Positions 9,582 through 21,765 of a stretch of 64,000 bases of DNA are shown here, piece after piece. The stretch is from the NCBI RefSeq assembly GCF_900114165.1, contig NZ_FOSB01000007.1:174991-238990 (forward strand), in the 5' to 3' direction. The position numbers and the translations under genes were made by a program. This DNA comes from Halobacillus dabanensis. GTDB lineage: Bacteria > Bacillota > Bacilli > Bacillales > Halobacillaceae. Each line of letters starts with the position of its first letter. Within the stretch, counting starts at the first letter, position 1. The notes beneath the pieces are model-generated. The model had not been told where the DNA came from, searched no databases, and worked only from the letters and a program-made list of their open reading frames with translations.

Positions 9582-9591
9582 TTAGAAACAT

Positions 9592-10206
9592 TCACTGCGG
9601 ACGAATGACGACATGTCTTCGCGGATCTTTCCCTGCAGAATCTGTTTCGACATTTTCATTATTTTGTAATGCACTATGAATGATTTTTCTTTCATAAGAT
9701 GGCATCGGTTCAAGTTTAACTTCTTGATTCGTACGGATGGCTCTTTCCGCCAAGCGTTTAGCTAAATTTTGAAGGGTATCTTTACGTCTGCTTCGATACC
9801 CCTCTGCATCTAACATGACCGTATAAAAGACATCTGATTCCCGATTGACTCTTAATTGTGCCAAGTATTGAAGGGAATTCAATGTTTGACCTCTTTTACC
9901 TATCAACATTGCGATTTTTTCACCGACAAGCTCCATATGAATCTCCCGTTGGCGAAGTTCCGTTTTCACTTGAACAGGAGCGCCCATTTGTTCTGCTACT
10001 TCATAGATGAATGTTTCAACATCCTGCACAGGATTTTTCTTAATAGATACTTTCACAATTGCTGGTTTTGTACCAAATCCAAGAAATCCTTTTTTACCTT
10101 CATCAACGATCTCGACATTGACCTGATCTCTTGATGTCTGTAATTGCTCTAGTGCTGATTCAATCGCTTCATCAATTGTAGTTCCCGTAGCAGTCCATTG
10201 CTTCAC
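9592..10206 (-). CDS. jag: RNA-binding protein Jag/KhpB (SpoIIIJ-associated)
   Basis: A 204-aa cytoplasmic RNA-binding protein. Domains in order: the Jag N-terminal domain (residues 1-50, ending [14 protein letters not shown]), a KH domain (about 75-150, with [16 protein letters not shown]), and an R3H domain near 165-200 carrying [13 protein letters not shown]. The GTG start overlaps the spoIIIJ stop codon by 4 nt, giving translational coupling. It is associated with SpoIIIJ/YidC and, in Gram-positives, with control of cell-envelope synthesis (known for the family). Confidence 0.93.
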   Translation of the reverse strand: MKQWTATGTTIDEAIESALEQLQTSRDQVNVEIVDEGKKGFLGFGTKPAIVKVSIKKNPVQDVETFIYEVAEQMGAPVQVKTELRQREIHMELVGEKIAMLIGKRGQTLNSLQYLAQLRVNRESDVFYTVMLDAEGYRSRRKDTLQNLAKRLAERAIRTNQEVKLEPMPSYERKIIHSALQNNENVETDSAGKDPRRHVVIRPQ

Positions 10207-10964
10207 TCGCTTGCTCCTCCCGTCTCCTCTTTCATCATTGGTTTACGGATGAAAATGGTTTGAAGAATCATAACAATGTTACCGACAATCCAGTACAACG
10301 CCAGGGCTGATGGGAAGAAGAATGCAAAAGTACCGATCATTAACGGCATGATATAAAGCATCATTTGCATTTGCGGGTTTTGAGCAGCCGCTCCACCTGC
10401 CATCATCAATTTCTGTTGTAAGAATGTTGTTGCAGCAGTCAAAATCGCTAAGAATGGATCTGCTTGTCCCAACTCGAGCCATAAGAAGTTGTGCGTTTGT
10501 ACTTCTGTTGTTCTCATAATTGCATGATAAAAACCGATCAAAATCGGCATTTGTACAATAATTGGTAAACAACCGGCTAACGGATTCACCCCGTTTTTCT
10601 GGAAAAGTTGCATCGTTTCTTGCTGCAACTTCTGTTGACTTTGAGCATCTTTTGAAGAATATTTTTCACGAAGCTCTTTTAACTCTGGCTGAATATCCTG
10701 CATCGCTTTTGAACTCTTCAATTGCTTGACGTTCAATGGCAAAAGCAATAGGCGAATGATGATGGTGACAATAATGATTGCCAAACCATAACTGCCATTC
10801 GTCGCATCAGCGAAAAATAACAAAGTTTTTGACAAAGGGTAAACTATATACTCATTCCAAAATCCTGTACTATCCTGGGTGATCTCTTGATTGACATCCA
10901 TACACCCGGATAGGAACGTAAGCATTCCTACCATTGCTAGCAGGATCAACATTTTATTACGCAA
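10203..10964 (-). CDS. spoIIIJ: Membrane protein insertase YidC1/SpoIIIJ
   Basis: A 253-aa YidC/OxaA-family insertase. A lipoprotein signal peptide ends in the lipobox LSGC (Cys about 21). Five membrane segments follow, with the conserved cytoplasmic loop [20 protein letters not shown] and the [20 protein letters not shown] segment. It inserts membrane proteins with or without Sec; in B. subtilis the SpoIIIJ paralogue is needed for forespore gene expression. The start is TTG with AAGGAGGAA upstream. It is coupled to jag. Confidence 0.94.
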   Translation of the reverse strand: MRNKMLILLAMVGMLTFLSGCMDVNQEITQDSTGFWNEYIVYPLSKTLLFFADATNGSYGLAIIIVTIIIRLLLLPLNVKQLKSSKAMQDIQPELKELREKYSSKDAQSQQKLQQETMQLFQKNGVNPLAGCLPIIVQMPILIGFYHAIMRTTEVQTHNFLWLELGQADPFLAILTAATTFLQQKLMMAGGAAAQNPQMQMMLYIMPLMIGTFAFFFPSALALYWIVGNIVMILQTIFIRKPMMKEETGGASE

Positions 10965-11077
10965 CGTTCCTTCCTCCTTACTGAAATCGCTCTTATATCA
11001 TTTTAAAAAACAAACCTATGAAGGACTAGACGACATTCATAAGTTTAGCATTATTTCCTGCCATAATTCTATAAAGA

Positions 11078-11431
11078 TTACACGCGAATTTTTTTATTTA
11101 CTAACTTTGACCTTGTCAGGACATGGGTCAAACTTTTCTTCACTTCATGAAAACCCATTTGATTCGTCGGTTTTCTTGCAATTACGATCAAATCATAATC
11201 CGGATGAATATATTCCTCAAGTTCGTGGAAGGCCTGCCTCAAATAGCGTTTCACTTGATTACGCATGACTGCATGTCCGATCTTTTTACTAACCGACAAC
11301 CCTATCCGGAAATGAGTCTGATCTTTCTTTTTCATATAATAGAGAACCAATTGACGGTTTGCGAACGATTGACCATCACGAAAAACCTTCTGAAACTCTT
11401 CATTCTTCTTAATTCGATAAGCCTTCTTCAT
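11078..11431 (-). CDS. rnpA: Ribonuclease P protein component
   Basis: A 117-aa basic protein subunit of RNase P, which matures tRNA 5' ends. [20 protein letters not shown] opens the protein. The RNR-like signature reads [13 protein letters not shown], near residue 58. The ATG at 11431 has GGAGGG about 6 nt upstream; an in-frame upstream extension to 11560 has no family support. It lies after rpmH, with two hairpins in between. Confidence 0.93.
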   Translation of the reverse strand: MKKAYRIKKNEEFQKVFRDGQSFANRQLVLYYMKKKDQTHFRIGLSVSKKIGHAVMRNQVKRYLRQAFHELEEYIHPDYDLIVIARKPTNQMGFHEVKKSLTHVLTRSKLVNKKIRV

Positions 11432-11585
11432 CGAACACCCTCCAAAATAGAAAAGCGCAAATGCCCTAAGGAGCACGACGCAATAAAAGAAGGATCGCAA
11501 CAATTGACGAGTCCTTATAAAGAGATCTTCTACATTATGTAGTGAAAAATCCCCGTCCATTCATTCTATATCCTAATAAAAATAA

Positions 11586-11613
11586 AAGAGGGGCGGCCAA
11601 CCGCCCCATTTTT
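11586..11613 (-). terminator. GC-rich hairpin between rpmH and rnpA
   Basis: A GGGGCGG / CCGCCCC stem with a short loop. Read on the minus strand it is followed by CTCTTTTATTTTTATT, so it has terminator character. It is the second hairpin between rpmH and rnpA. Confidence 0.6.
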
Positions 11614-11625
11614 GGCCATTATACT

Positions 11626-11656
11626 GAAAAAAAGACCACTGATAATTTTCAGTGGC
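11626..11656 (-). terminator. Terminator directly after rpmH
   Basis: A stem CCACTGA / TCAGTGG followed on the minus strand by TCTTTTTTT, ending right at the rpmH stop codon. It probably partially uncouples the abundant rpmH mRNA from rnpA. Confidence 0.75.
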
Positions 11657-11959
<303 letters not shown>

Positions 11960-11997
11960 TTAGGAGCGAATATAATCCCCCCCTAGCGAACATTCAC

Positions 11998-12280
11998 AGG
12001 TTATGTGTATAATTCTCACCTGGGCTTTTTGCTATCCACAACACATATCGACAAGAAAATCACAAAATATAGTACTGTGGATGAATTTCATCTACAAGGC
12101 ATTGATATTGTGGATAAGTTCCCGTGAACCATTGCAACTGCCGTTTTAATCTGGTATTATATTTGTGCTTAACCGTGAATGACTTCTCCACACTAAAAAT
12201 CTTTTCCACAGATTGTGGATAACATGTGGACATTTATTAACACACTTGTTTATTCAGTTATTCACAAGTGTGTGGATATT
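11998..12280. promoter_or_regulatory. oriC upstream subregion: DnaA-box cluster before dnaA
   Basis: Exact DnaA boxes: TGTGTATAA 12004-12012, TGTGGATAA 12109-12117, TGTGGATAA 12214-12222 and TTATTCACA 12258-12266. One-mismatch boxes: CTATCCACA 12032, TGTGGATGA 12076, TTTTCCACA 12202 and TGTGGATAT 12271. This matches the upstream half of the bipartite Bacillus origin. The whole gene-free stretch 11792-12461 is origin and dnaA leader. Confidence 0.9.
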
Positions 12281-12345
12281 GAAAATAACTATCTAGAACT
12301 CTAGTAAAATCAACTTTCGGACATCCACATCGGATTCGAGTTTTT

Positions 12346-12375
12346 TAGACAAAAAACATTATACAAAGCTTATAC
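12346..12375 (+). promoter_or_regulatory. Candidate sigma-A promoter of dnaA
   Basis: TAGACA at 12346-12351 and TTATAC at 12370-12375 with an 18-nt spacer. Both hexamers are imperfect. A second possible -10 (TAAAAT, 12304) exists upstream. The DnaA boxes just upstream would allow the autoregulation known for dnaA. Confidence 0.4.
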
Positions 12376-12379
12376 GAAC

Positions 12380-12429
12380 ACCTTTCGATCCTTTTGCTAC
12401 GTTCGAAAAAGAGAACGAAAGGTTTTTTT
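12380..12429 (+). terminator. Terminator-like stem-loop in the dnaA leader
   Basis: ACCTTTCG (12380-12387) pairs with CGAAAGGT (12416-12423), followed by TTTTTTG. A smaller GTTC/GAAC hairpin lies in the loop. It ends about 33 nt before the dnaA start codon, inside the leader. It could be an attenuator or a 5' stabilising structure. Confidence 0.55.
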
Positions 12430-12461
12430 GTTTTCCAATGAAACAGAGAGGGGTGAGATAT

Positions 12462-13817
12462 TTGGAGAACATCAACGAATTATGGACGAATACGTTGGAT
12501 CAAATAAAAGAGAAAATTAGTAAGCCAAGTTTTGAGACATGGTTAAAAGCGACCAAAGCCGATTCACTCAGTGATAATACACTGACGATCGTTGCTCCAA
12601 ATGAGTTCGCCAGAGATTGGCTGGAGAATCAATATGAGAATTTGATTACGGAAACTTTGTATGAAGTCACAGGAGCAGAACTTGAAGCAAAATTCATCAT
12701 ACCGGAGTCGAAAGAAGATTCTTTAGAAGATGTTAAGCTTTCGTCGAAAAAGGCTCCCAATGTGAAGAACAATGGGAATGAAGAGTCCCCCCAGAGTATG
12801 TTGAATTCTAAGTACACCTTCGACACATTTGTCATTGGATCAGGGAACCGTTTTGCTCATGCTGCCTCTCTTGCAGTAGCAGAAGCTCCTGCAAAAGCCT
12901 ATAACCCTCTGTTTATCTACGGTGGGGTAGGACTCGGGAAAACACACTTGATGCACGCCATCGGCCATTATGTACTAGATCATAATCCGAATGCGAAAGT
13001 CGTCTATCTCTCGTCGGAAAAATTCACTAATGAATTCATCAATTCTATCCGTGACAACAAAGCCGTCAACTTCCGCAATAAATATCGAAGTGTCGATGTA
13101 CTTTTAATAGATGATATACAGTTCCTGGCAGGAAAAGAACAAACACAGGAGGAATTTTTCCATACTTTCAATACCCTCCATGAGGAAAGTAAACAGATCG
13201 TCATCTCCAGTGACCGCCCGCCGAAGGAAATACCTACTCTGGAAGACCGACTTCGTTCTCGATTTGAATGGGGATTGATTACGGATATTACACCTCCTGA
13301 TTTAGAAACAAGAATTGCCATTCTCCGTAAAAAAGCGAAAGCGGAAGGCCTGGATATTCCTAATGAAGTGATGCTTTATATTGCGAATCAAATCGATACA
13401 AACATCCGTGAGTTGGAAGGAGCACTGATACGAGTCGTTGCCTATTCTTCTTTGATCAATAGTGATATCAATGCATCCCTTGCGGCTGAAGCCTTGAAAG
13501 ATATCATTCCAAGTTCTACGCCTAAAGTGATTACTATAGAGGGAATTCAGGAAATAGTCGGAGAGAAATATAATGTAAGACTCGAAGACTTCCCAGCAAA
13601 AAAACGGACCAAATCCGTAGCTTTTCCAAGGCAAATCGCTATGTACCTTTCTAGAGAACTTACTGATTTCTCTCTACCTAAAATTGGGGAAGAATTCGGT
13701 GGACGAGATCATACAACTGTCATCCATGCGCATGAAAAGATTTCAAAAATGGTAGCAGATGATCAACAATTACAAAAAGAGCTGGATGAAATTAAAGAAC
13801 AACTAAAATCCCACTAG
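12462..13817 (+). CDS. dnaA: Chromosomal replication initiator DnaA
   Basis: A 451-aa AAA+ initiator. N-terminal domain I begins [12 protein letters not shown] linker about residues 85-110 follows. The Walker A motif is [15 protein letters not shown] (about 155), Walker B is LLIDDIQFL, and the box VII region follows. The C-terminal domain IV carries the DnaA signature [14 protein letters not shown]. The TTG at 12462 is chosen because AGAGGGGTGAG precedes it and the family starts M-E-N; the in-frame ATG at 12438 lacks a good site. DnaA boxes flank the gene on both sides. Confidence 0.96.
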   Translation: MENINELWTNTLDQIKEKISKPSFETWLKATKADSLSDNTLTIVAPNEFARDWLENQYENLITETLYEVTGAELEAKFIIPESKEDSLEDVKLSSKKAPNVKNNGNEESPQSMLNSKYTFDTFVIGSGNRFAHAASLAVAEAPAKAYNPLFIYGGVGLGKTHLMHAIGHYVLDHNPNAKVVYLSSEKFTNEFINSIRDNKAVNFRNKYRSVDVLLIDDIQFLAGKEQTQEEFFHTFNTLHEESKQIVISSDRPPKEIPTLEDRLRSRFEWGLITDITPPDLETRIAILRKKAKAEGLDIPNEVMLYIANQIDTNIRELEGALIRVVAYSSLINSDINASLAAEALKDIIPSSTPKVITIEGIQEIVGEKYNVRLEDFPAKKRTKSVAFPRQIAMYLSRELTDFSLPKIGEEFGGRDHTTVIHAHEKISKMVADDQQLQKELDEIKEQLKSH

Positions 13818-13965
13818 TGGATAATGTGAATAAAGGGTGCACAATCGTCAACAACCTATCCACATGTGGAAAACTACCAGTAACAAACCAGCACACCGGT
13901 TATCCACATTTCCACAGCCCATACTAGTACTATTACTAGAATTTATAATAAAAATAATTAATATA
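13816..13965. promoter_or_regulatory. oriC downstream subregion: DnaA boxes and unwinding element
   Basis: TGTGAATAA 13825-13833 and TTATCCACA 13900-13908 are exact DnaA boxes. AGTGGATAA 13816 and CTATCCACA 13856 have one mismatch each. After the last box come TACTAGTACTATTACTAG, resembling the DnaA-trio pattern, and an AT-rich run to about 13965. This is the predicted strand-opening site between dnaA and dnaN, as in B. subtilis. Confidence 0.85.
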
Positions 13966-13990
13966 TGCTCAGTAGGAGGAGTGTATTGAA

Positions 13991-15130
13991 ATGAAATTCG
14001 TAATCCAAAGAGATCAGTTAATCAATAGTGTCCAAAATGTAATGAAAGCCATCTCTTCTAGAACTACTATTCCAATCCTTACGGGTATGAAAATCGAAGC
14101 AACAGCAGAAGGAATTAAATTGACCGGTAGTGATTCTGATATTTCTATTGAATCTTTCATTCCTAGTGAAGAAGATGGAATTGTTTATGTAGAGAATATT
14201 GAACCAGGAAGTATAGTATTGCAGGCAAAATATTTCCCAGATATCGTACGTAAACTTCCTCAAAATACTGTAGAGATAGAAAGTGATAATTCCAGAAACG
14301 TCACGATCCATTCTGGAAACGCTGAGTTCCATTTGAATGGACAAGATCCAGAGGAGTATCCGCAGCTGCCACAACATCAAACAGAGGAAAGTTTTGAATT
14401 ACCGATTGATCTTTTGAAAAACTTGATTCGTCAAACCGTATTTGCTGTTTCGACGTCTGAAACAAGACCGATCCTTACAGGTGTTCATGTGAAAATGGTA
14501 GATGGCGATTTAGAATTCATCGCTACCGATAGCCACCGCCTAGCTTCGAGAAAAATTCCACTGGAACAACCGGAAGGTAAGAACATCCCTGCCGTAGTCA
14601 TACCAGGTAAAAGCTTGACGGAACTCAACAAGATTCTTGATGACTCAGAAGAAACGATTGAAATTAGTGTTACAGACAACCAGGTTCTGTTCCGTACGAA
14701 GCATTTGTATTTCCTTTCTCGTCTATTGGATGGAAATTATCCAGAGACTTCGCGTTTAATTCCGGAGCAAAGTAAAACGGTCGTGAAAATTGATACAAAA
14801 GAATTACTCCAATCAGTAGATCGTGCTTCTTTACTTGCAAAAGAAAACCGAAACAATGTCGTCCGGTTAATAACAAAAGAAGACAACCACCTTGAAATCA
14901 CAGGTAACTCTCCAGAAGTAGGGAATGTTGTCGAAGAAGTGATGGCGAATGATGTCGAAGGTGAGGATTTGAAAATTTCATTCAGTGCGAAGTATATGAT
15001 GGATGCATTGAAGGCTGTGGACTATGAACAAGTCAAAGTTGAATTTACAGGTGCCATGAGGCCTTTCCTTATTCGCCCTGTAGATGACGATCAAATTTTA
15101 CAGCTTATTCTTCCTGTCAGAACTTATTAA
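13991..15130 (+). CDS. dnaN: DNA polymerase III beta subunit (sliding clamp)
   Basis: A 379-aa clamp protein of three similar domains that forms a ring around DNA and tethers polymerase III. MKFVIQRDQLINSVQNVMKA opens it, and the C-terminal QLILPVRTY is the canonical end, next to the peptide-binding pocket. GGAGGAG precedes the ATG by 9 nt. It lies downstream of dnaA across the unwinding element and ends in a strong terminator. Confidence 0.96.
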   Translation: MKFVIQRDQLINSVQNVMKAISSRTTIPILTGMKIEATAEGIKLTGSDSDISIESFIPSEEDGIVYVENIEPGSIVLQAKYFPDIVRKLPQNTVEIESDNSRNVTIHSGNAEFHLNGQDPEEYPQLPQHQTEESFELPIDLLKNLIRQTVFAVSTSETRPILTGVHVKMVDGDLEFIATDSHRLASRKIPLEQPEGKNIPAVVIPGKSLTELNKILDDSEETIEISVTDNQVLFRTKHLYFLSRLLDGNYPETSRLIPEQSKTVVKIDTKELLQSVDRASLLAKENRNNVVRLITKEDNHLEITGNSPEVGNVVEEVMANDVEGEDLKISFSAKYMMDALKAVDYEQVKVEFTGAMRPFLIRPVDDDQILQLILPVRTY

Positions 15131-15151
15131 TAAATGAATTAAGCTAATACT

Positions 15152-15192
15152 AAGAAGGTGCTTTATATTTTTATAAGCACCTTCTTCTTTTT
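15152..15192 (+). terminator. Intrinsic terminator after dnaN
   Basis: A stem AAGAAGGTGCTT / AAGCACCTTCTT with an AT-rich loop, followed by CTTTTTC, 22 nt beyond the dnaN stop codon. The rest of the gap to yaaA (about 15193-15400) holds the short palindrome CAGTTTAAAACTG near 15217 and no gene. Confidence 0.88.
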
Positions 15193-15400
15193 CATATGTT
15201 TTTTTCTTTTCAATACAGTTTAAAACTGTTTATTATTTAACTCCCCATTACCCTCAGCATTCTTAAAATACATTATAAAATTCAGGGATCCTTAGAGCGT
15301 TAGGGAGACGTACGAACTGTTTCGTCGCCTCGGGCTTTCTTTACACACATATCTTTAGTAAAATAAAAGATAGGTGAATCCATGGAATAGGGTGAATGAA

Positions 15401-15622
15401 ATGAGCGAAGAAATCGAAATCAGTACAGATTACATTCCATTAGGGCAGTTTTTGAAGTTGGCGAATATTGTCGAATCTGGTGGAATGGTGAAGATTTTTC
15501 TGGCAGAATTTGAAGTTTTTGTAAATGGGGAACTTGAAAATCGTCGGGGGCGAAAACTGTACGTGGGCGATACAGTAGAAATCGAGGAGTTCGGCAGCTA
15601 CACAGTTGTCCATGACGGGTAA
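15401..15622 (+). CDS. yaaA: S4-domain RNA-binding protein YaaA/RlbA
   Basis: A 73-aa protein that is essentially one S4 RNA-binding domain ([20 protein letters not shown], later [15 protein letters not shown]). It always precedes recF in Bacillus. The ATG at 15401 fits the family length, with GGGTG 7 nt upstream; an in-frame GTG at 15374 would add nine residues. It is 14 nt before recF, in one operon. Confidence 0.9.
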   Translation: MSEEIEISTDYIPLGQFLKLANIVESGGMVKIFLAEFEVFVNGELENRRGRKLYVGDTVEIEEFGSYTVVHDG

Positions 15623-15636
15623 AACAGAAATCTCTT

Positions 15637-16755
15637 ATGTATATACACGAGTTATCATTACGATCGTATCGGAACTATGATCAACTCTCATTAACGTTTG
15701 ACCATAAGATCAATGTCATCATTGGTGAAAACGCCCAAGGAAAGACCAATTTGATGGAAGCGATCTACGTCCTTGCTTTTACGCGGTCGCACCGGACCCC
15801 CCGGGATAAAGAATTGATACAGTGGGACGAAGAGTATGGTAAAATAAAAGGGAGTATTTTTAAACGGAATCGTCGTTTTCCTTTGGAAATTATTATCTCC
15901 AATAAGGGAAAAAAGGCCAAGTTGAATCATATTGAGCAAAAGCGCCTGAGTGACTATATCGGCGCTTTGAATGTGGTTATGTTTGCACCTGAGGATCTCA
16001 ATCTCGTCAAAGGGAGTCCTCAGGTGCGTCGTCGGTTTATTGACATGGAAATCGGACAAATTCAACCCACATATATTTACCATTTAGGGCAATATCAAAA
16101 GATTCTTAGACAACGGAATCATCTTTTGAAAGAATTGCAACGGAAACCCGGAGCAGATCGTACGATGCTCGAGGTGTTGACAGAGCAATTGATTGAACAT
16201 GCGACAACGATCATTGAACGCCGGTTCAAGTTTCTACAGCTTTTAAGGTCGTGGGCTACTCCTATTCATGAAGGGATCAGTCGGCAGTTAGAAAAACTAG
16301 AAATTGCGTATGATGCGAGTGTTCGAGTATCAGAGGATATGAATTTGGAAACAATAAAGAGGACATATACCGAAAAATTCAATGATATTGGCTCGAAAGA
16401 AGTAGAACGCGGGACAACGTTGGCTGGGCCCCATAGGGATGACCTTGTTTTTTATGTGAACGGAAAAGATGTCCAGACGTACGGTTCACAGGGACAACAA
16501 CGAACGACTGCTTTATCTTTGAAACTCGCTGAAATTGAACTGATTCATAGTGAAGTAGGAGAGTATCCGATTTTACTTTTGGATGATGTGCTAAGTGAAT
16601 TGGACGATTTTAGACAGTCGCATTTACTCCATACCATCCAGGGCAAAGTACAGACATTCGTCTCTACGACGAGTATTGAGGGAATTGAACACGAAGCACT
16701 GGAACAAGCGGAGATTTTCCGCGTTACAGAAGGAACGATAGACATAGAGAAATGA
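15637..16755 (+). CDS. recF: DNA replication and repair protein RecF
   Basis: A 372-aa SMC-like ABC ATPase that loads RecA at gaps with RecO and RecR (recR is also in this window). Walker A is [16 protein letters not shown] (about residue 29), the signature segment is [18 protein letters not shown] (about 285), and Walker B is [14 protein letters not shown]. The ribosome binding site before the ATG is poor, so translation may depend on coupling to yaaA. Confidence 0.95.
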   Translation: MYIHELSLRSYRNYDQLSLTFDHKINVIIGENAQGKTNLMEAIYVLAFTRSHRTPRDKELIQWDEEYGKIKGSIFKRNRRFPLEIIISNKGKKAKLNHIEQKRLSDYIGALNVVMFAPEDLNLVKGSPQVRRRFIDMEIGQIQPTYIYHLGQYQKILRQRNHLLKELQRKPGADRTMLEVLTEQLIEHATTIIERRFKFLQLLRSWATPIHEGISRQLEKLEIAYDASVRVSEDMNLETIKRTYTEKFNDIGSKEVERGTTLAGPHRDDLVFYVNGKDVQTYGSQGQQRTTALSLKLAEIELIHSEVGEYPILLLDDVLSELDDFRQSHLLHTIQGKVQTFVSTTSIEGIEHEALEQAEIFRVTEGTIDIEK

Positions 16756-16764
16756 GGTGGCGAA

Positions 16765-17049
16765 TTGTTCATTCACATCGGGGATGATCACGTCATTCAG
16801 TCCAAGGATGTCGTAACGATCATCGATCATCATTTGATTTCTTCTTCTACCATTGTGGAAGAAATGATTAAAAATCAACGCAAAGCTAAGCGAGTGATCG
16901 AAACAGAAGAACACCAGGCGAAGGCGATCGTGATCACGAATGATGTCATCTACTTCAGCCCACTCTCCGTCTTCACCTTGAAAAAGCGGGCGAATATGAT
17001 GACAACTTTAAATAAATTAGAAGACTTCTCGGAAGAATCCGATTTTTAA
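16765..17049 (+). CDS. remB: RemB-like DUF370 regulator (YaaB)
   Basis: A 94-aa small protein of the DUF370/RemA-RemB family, which regulate biofilm-matrix genes in B. subtilis. FIHIGDDHVIQSKDVVTIID opens the protein. The later AIVITNDVIYFSPLSVFTLK is typical. The start is TTG with GAGGTGG upstream, 9 nt after recF. Position between recF and gyrB is conserved. Confidence 0.88.
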   Translation: MFIHIGDDHVIQSKDVVTIIDHHLISSSTIVEEMIKNQRKAKRVIETEEHQAKAIVITNDVIYFSPLSVFTLKKRANMMTTLNKLEDFSEESDF

Positions 17050-17106
17050 TATTAGATACAGAGACAGTGGTAAGTGATTTTACGTAAAACGACTTGAGAA
17101 ATGTAG

Positions 17107-19038
<1,932 letters not shown>

Positions 19039-19112
19039 TAAAGAGTGAATGTCATGAGATAGATCGGGAGAGGGGTTACCCTTTCCCTTTAGGCAATTAG
19101 GAGGTAGAAAGA

Positions 19113-21671
19113 ATGGTGGATCAACCCGAACGTCCGCGCGTGCAGGAAATTAATATCAGCCAGGAAATGCGTACATCTTTTTTGGATTATGCGATGAGTG
19201 TTATTGTTGCTCGGGCCCTTCCTGATGTAAGGGACGGTTTAAAACCTGTACACCGGAGAATTTTATATGCGATGCACGATCTTGGTATGCATGCCGATAA
19301 AGCTTATAAAAAATCAGCACGTATTGTTGGTGAGGTTATTGGTAAGTACCACCCTCACGGTGATTCTGCTGTTTATGACACGATGGTGCGGATGGCACAG
19401 GATTTCAATTATCGCTATATGCTCGTCGACGGTCATGGTAACTTCGGTTCTGTCGATGGTGATGCAGCTGCTGCTATGCGTTATACAGAAGCACGTATGT
19501 CTAAGATTTCCATGGAAATTCTCCGAGACATTAACAAAGATACTATCGACTATGCGGATAACTATGATGGAACGGAAAGAGAACCGATTGTCTTACCTTC
19601 CAAATTCCCGAACTTGCTAGTCAACGGAGGTTCTGGAATTGCTGTAGGAATGGCAACGAATATCCCTCCTCACCAGTTAGGAGAGGTTATTGACGCTGTT
19701 CTTGCATTGAGTAAAGATCCCGATATTACGATCCAAGAGCTGATGGAAAATCATATTTATGGCCCTGACTTTCCGACAGCCGGTAAAATTCTTGGTTTGA
19801 GTGGTATACGAAAAGCCTATGAAACTGGGAAAGGATCGATTACCGTTCGTGCAGATGTGCAAATTGACGAACAGGCAAATGGAAAAGCCCGCCTGATTGT
19901 CACTGAGTTACCATATCAGGTAAACAAAGCCCGATTGGTGGAAAAAATCGCCGATCTTGCTCGTGATAAAAAGATTGATGGGATTACCGATTTGCGTGAT
20001 GAATCAGACCGTAACGGAATGCGAATAGTTATTGAACTGCGTCGTGATGTAAATCCGAACGTCCTATTGAACAACTTATACAAAATGACTGCCTTACAAT
20101 CGACCTTTGGTATAAACATGCTTGCTCTTGTGGACGGTCATCCGAAAGTATTGAACTTGAAGCAATGCTTAGAGCATTATCTTGAACACCAAAAAGTCGT
20201 CATTCGTCGTCGGACAGAATATGAACTGAAAAAAGCGGAAGCACGGGCTCATATTCTGGCTGGTTTACGTATTGCGCTTGATCATTTGGACGAAGTCATC
20301 TCCCTGATTCGTGAATCACAGACGACCGAAATCGCACGTACAGGCTTGATGGAACGCTTCGGTTTATCTGAAAAACAAGCACAGGCAATTTTAGATATGC
20401 GACTTCAGCGTTTAACAGGCTTAGAGCGTGAGAAAATTGAAGATGAATACCAGGAAATCGTACAATTAATCGCAGAATTAAAGGCGATTCTTGCTGATGA
20501 TGAAAAAGTTTTGGAAATTATCCGCGGAGAATTGCTTGATATTAAAGAACGTTACAATGATGAACGCCGAACAGAAATTATTCTTGGGGGCACGGACTTC
20601 ATTGAAGATGAAGACTTGATACCAGAAGAGACTGTTATCGTGACGTTGACCCACCAGGGTTACGTAAAACGTCTTCCGGCTAGCACTTACCGTTCCCAAC
20701 GACGTGGGGGAAGAGGCGTTCAAGGCATGGGGACACACGAAGAAGATTTCGTGGAACATCTCCTATCCACCTCTACCCATAACACATTGCTTTTCTTCTC
20801 CAATAAAGGAAAAGTGTATAAGGCTAAAGGATATGAAGTTCCTGAATTCAGCCGTACAGCTAAAGGAATACCCATCATAAATATGCTTAACGTAGAGCGT
20901 GATGAGTGGATCAATGCTGTCATTACCGTTGAGGATTTTGTCGATGACTGGTACCTCGTATTTACGACAAAAAACGGCATCACGAAGCGGACCACATTAT
21001 CTCAATTCGCTAATATCCGGAAAGGCGGGCTAATCGCTCTTGGTCTTCGGGAAGATGATGAATTGATTTCCGTAAGGTTGACCGACGGAACGAAAGATAT
21101 CATGATCGGCACACAAAACGGATACTTGATCCGTTTCAACGAAGATCAAATACGTGCGATGGGTCGTACAGCTGCTGGTGTGAAAGGAATTTCACTGCGT
21201 GAAGATGATAAAGTCGTCTCCATGGAAATTCTCGATGACTCCTTACAAGTCTTGACTGTAACCAGTAAAGGATATGGAAAACGGACACCAGCAAATGAAT
21301 ACAGAATTACTAACCGTGGTGGTAAAGGGATCATCACCTGTAACTTAACAGATAAAAACGGTCAAGTAGTCGCTACGAAAGCCGTTACTGGTGAAGAAGA
21401 TATTATGATTATCACGGCAAGTGGCGTCCTGATCCGTATGCCTCTTGAAAGTATTTCAGAGACTGGCCGTAATACCCAGGGTGTTCGGTTGATTCGTCTC
21501 GGTGACGGAGAAGAGGTAGCGACAGTCGCTCGAGTGGAGTCTGAAAAAGAAGAAGAGGAAATGGTGGAAGAGGCTCTTGAAAAAGAAGCTGAATTGAATC
21601 ATGACGAATCTCAGGACGAAAGTGTAGAAACACCAACAGAAACAACAGAAGAAGAGTCAGATGAATCATAA
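19113..21671 (+). CDS. gyrA: DNA gyrase subunit A
   Basis: An 852-aa breakage-reunion subunit. [20 protein letters not shown] and GRVVGE-like [10 protein letters not shown] segments define the winged-helix region. The catalytic Tyr lies in [10 protein letters not shown] (about residue 123). The beta-pinwheel carries the GyrA box [10 protein letters not shown] (about 530). The tail after about residue 810 is almost entirely Glu, Asp, Ser and Thr, longer and more acidic than in B. subtilis. AGGAGGTAG precedes the ATG. Confidence 0.96.
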   Translation: MVDQPERPRVQEINISQEMRTSFLDYAMSVIVARALPDVRDGLKPVHRRILYAMHDLGMHADKAYKKSARIVGEVIGKYHPHGDSAVYDTMVRMAQDFNYRYMLVDGHGNFGSVDGDAAAAMRYTEARMSKISMEILRDINKDTIDYADNYDGTEREPIVLPSKFPNLLVNGGSGIAVGMATNIPPHQLGEVIDAVLALSKDPDITIQELMENHIYGPDFPTAGKILGLSGIRKAYETGKGSITVRADVQIDEQANGKARLIVTELPYQVNKARLVEKIADLARDKKIDGITDLRDESDRNGMRIVIELRRDVNPNVLLNNLYKMTALQSTFGINMLALVDGHPKVLNLKQCLEHYLEHQKVVIRRRTEYELKKAEARAHILAGLRIALDHLDEVISLIRESQTTEIARTGLMERFGLSEKQAQAILDMRLQRLTGLEREKIEDEYQEIVQLIAELKAILADDEKVLEIIRGELLDIKERYNDERRTEIILGGTDFIEDEDLIPEETVIVTLTHQGYVKRLPASTYRSQRRGGRGVQGMGTHEEDFVEHLLSTSTHNTLLFFSNKGKVYKAKGYEVPEFSRTAKGIPIINMLNVERDEWINAVITVEDFVDDWYLVFTTKNGITKRTTLSQFANIRKGGLIALGLREDDELISVRLTDGTKDIMIGTQNGYLIRFNEDQIRAMGRTAAGVKGISLREDDKVVSMEILDDSLQVLTVTSKGYGKRTPANEYRITNRGGKGIITCNLTDKNGQVVATKAVTGEEDIMIITASGVLIRMPLESISETGRNTQGVRLIRLGDGEEVATVARVESEKEEEEMVEEALEKEAELNHDESQDESVETPTETTEEESDES

Positions 21672-21686
21672 ATACACATGAATGAT

Positions 21687-21724
21687 CGTCGCCTGTCGAA
21701 CAATAGCGACAGGCGGCTTTTTTT
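21687..21724 (+). terminator. Intrinsic terminator after gyrA
   Basis: A stem CGCCTGTCG / CGACAGGCG followed by GCTTTTTTT, ending the gyrB-gyrA transcript. Confidence 0.88.
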
Positions 21725-21765
21725 ACATAAAGAGAAAAAGGAATAAGTAAAGGTGGTTCAGAATA

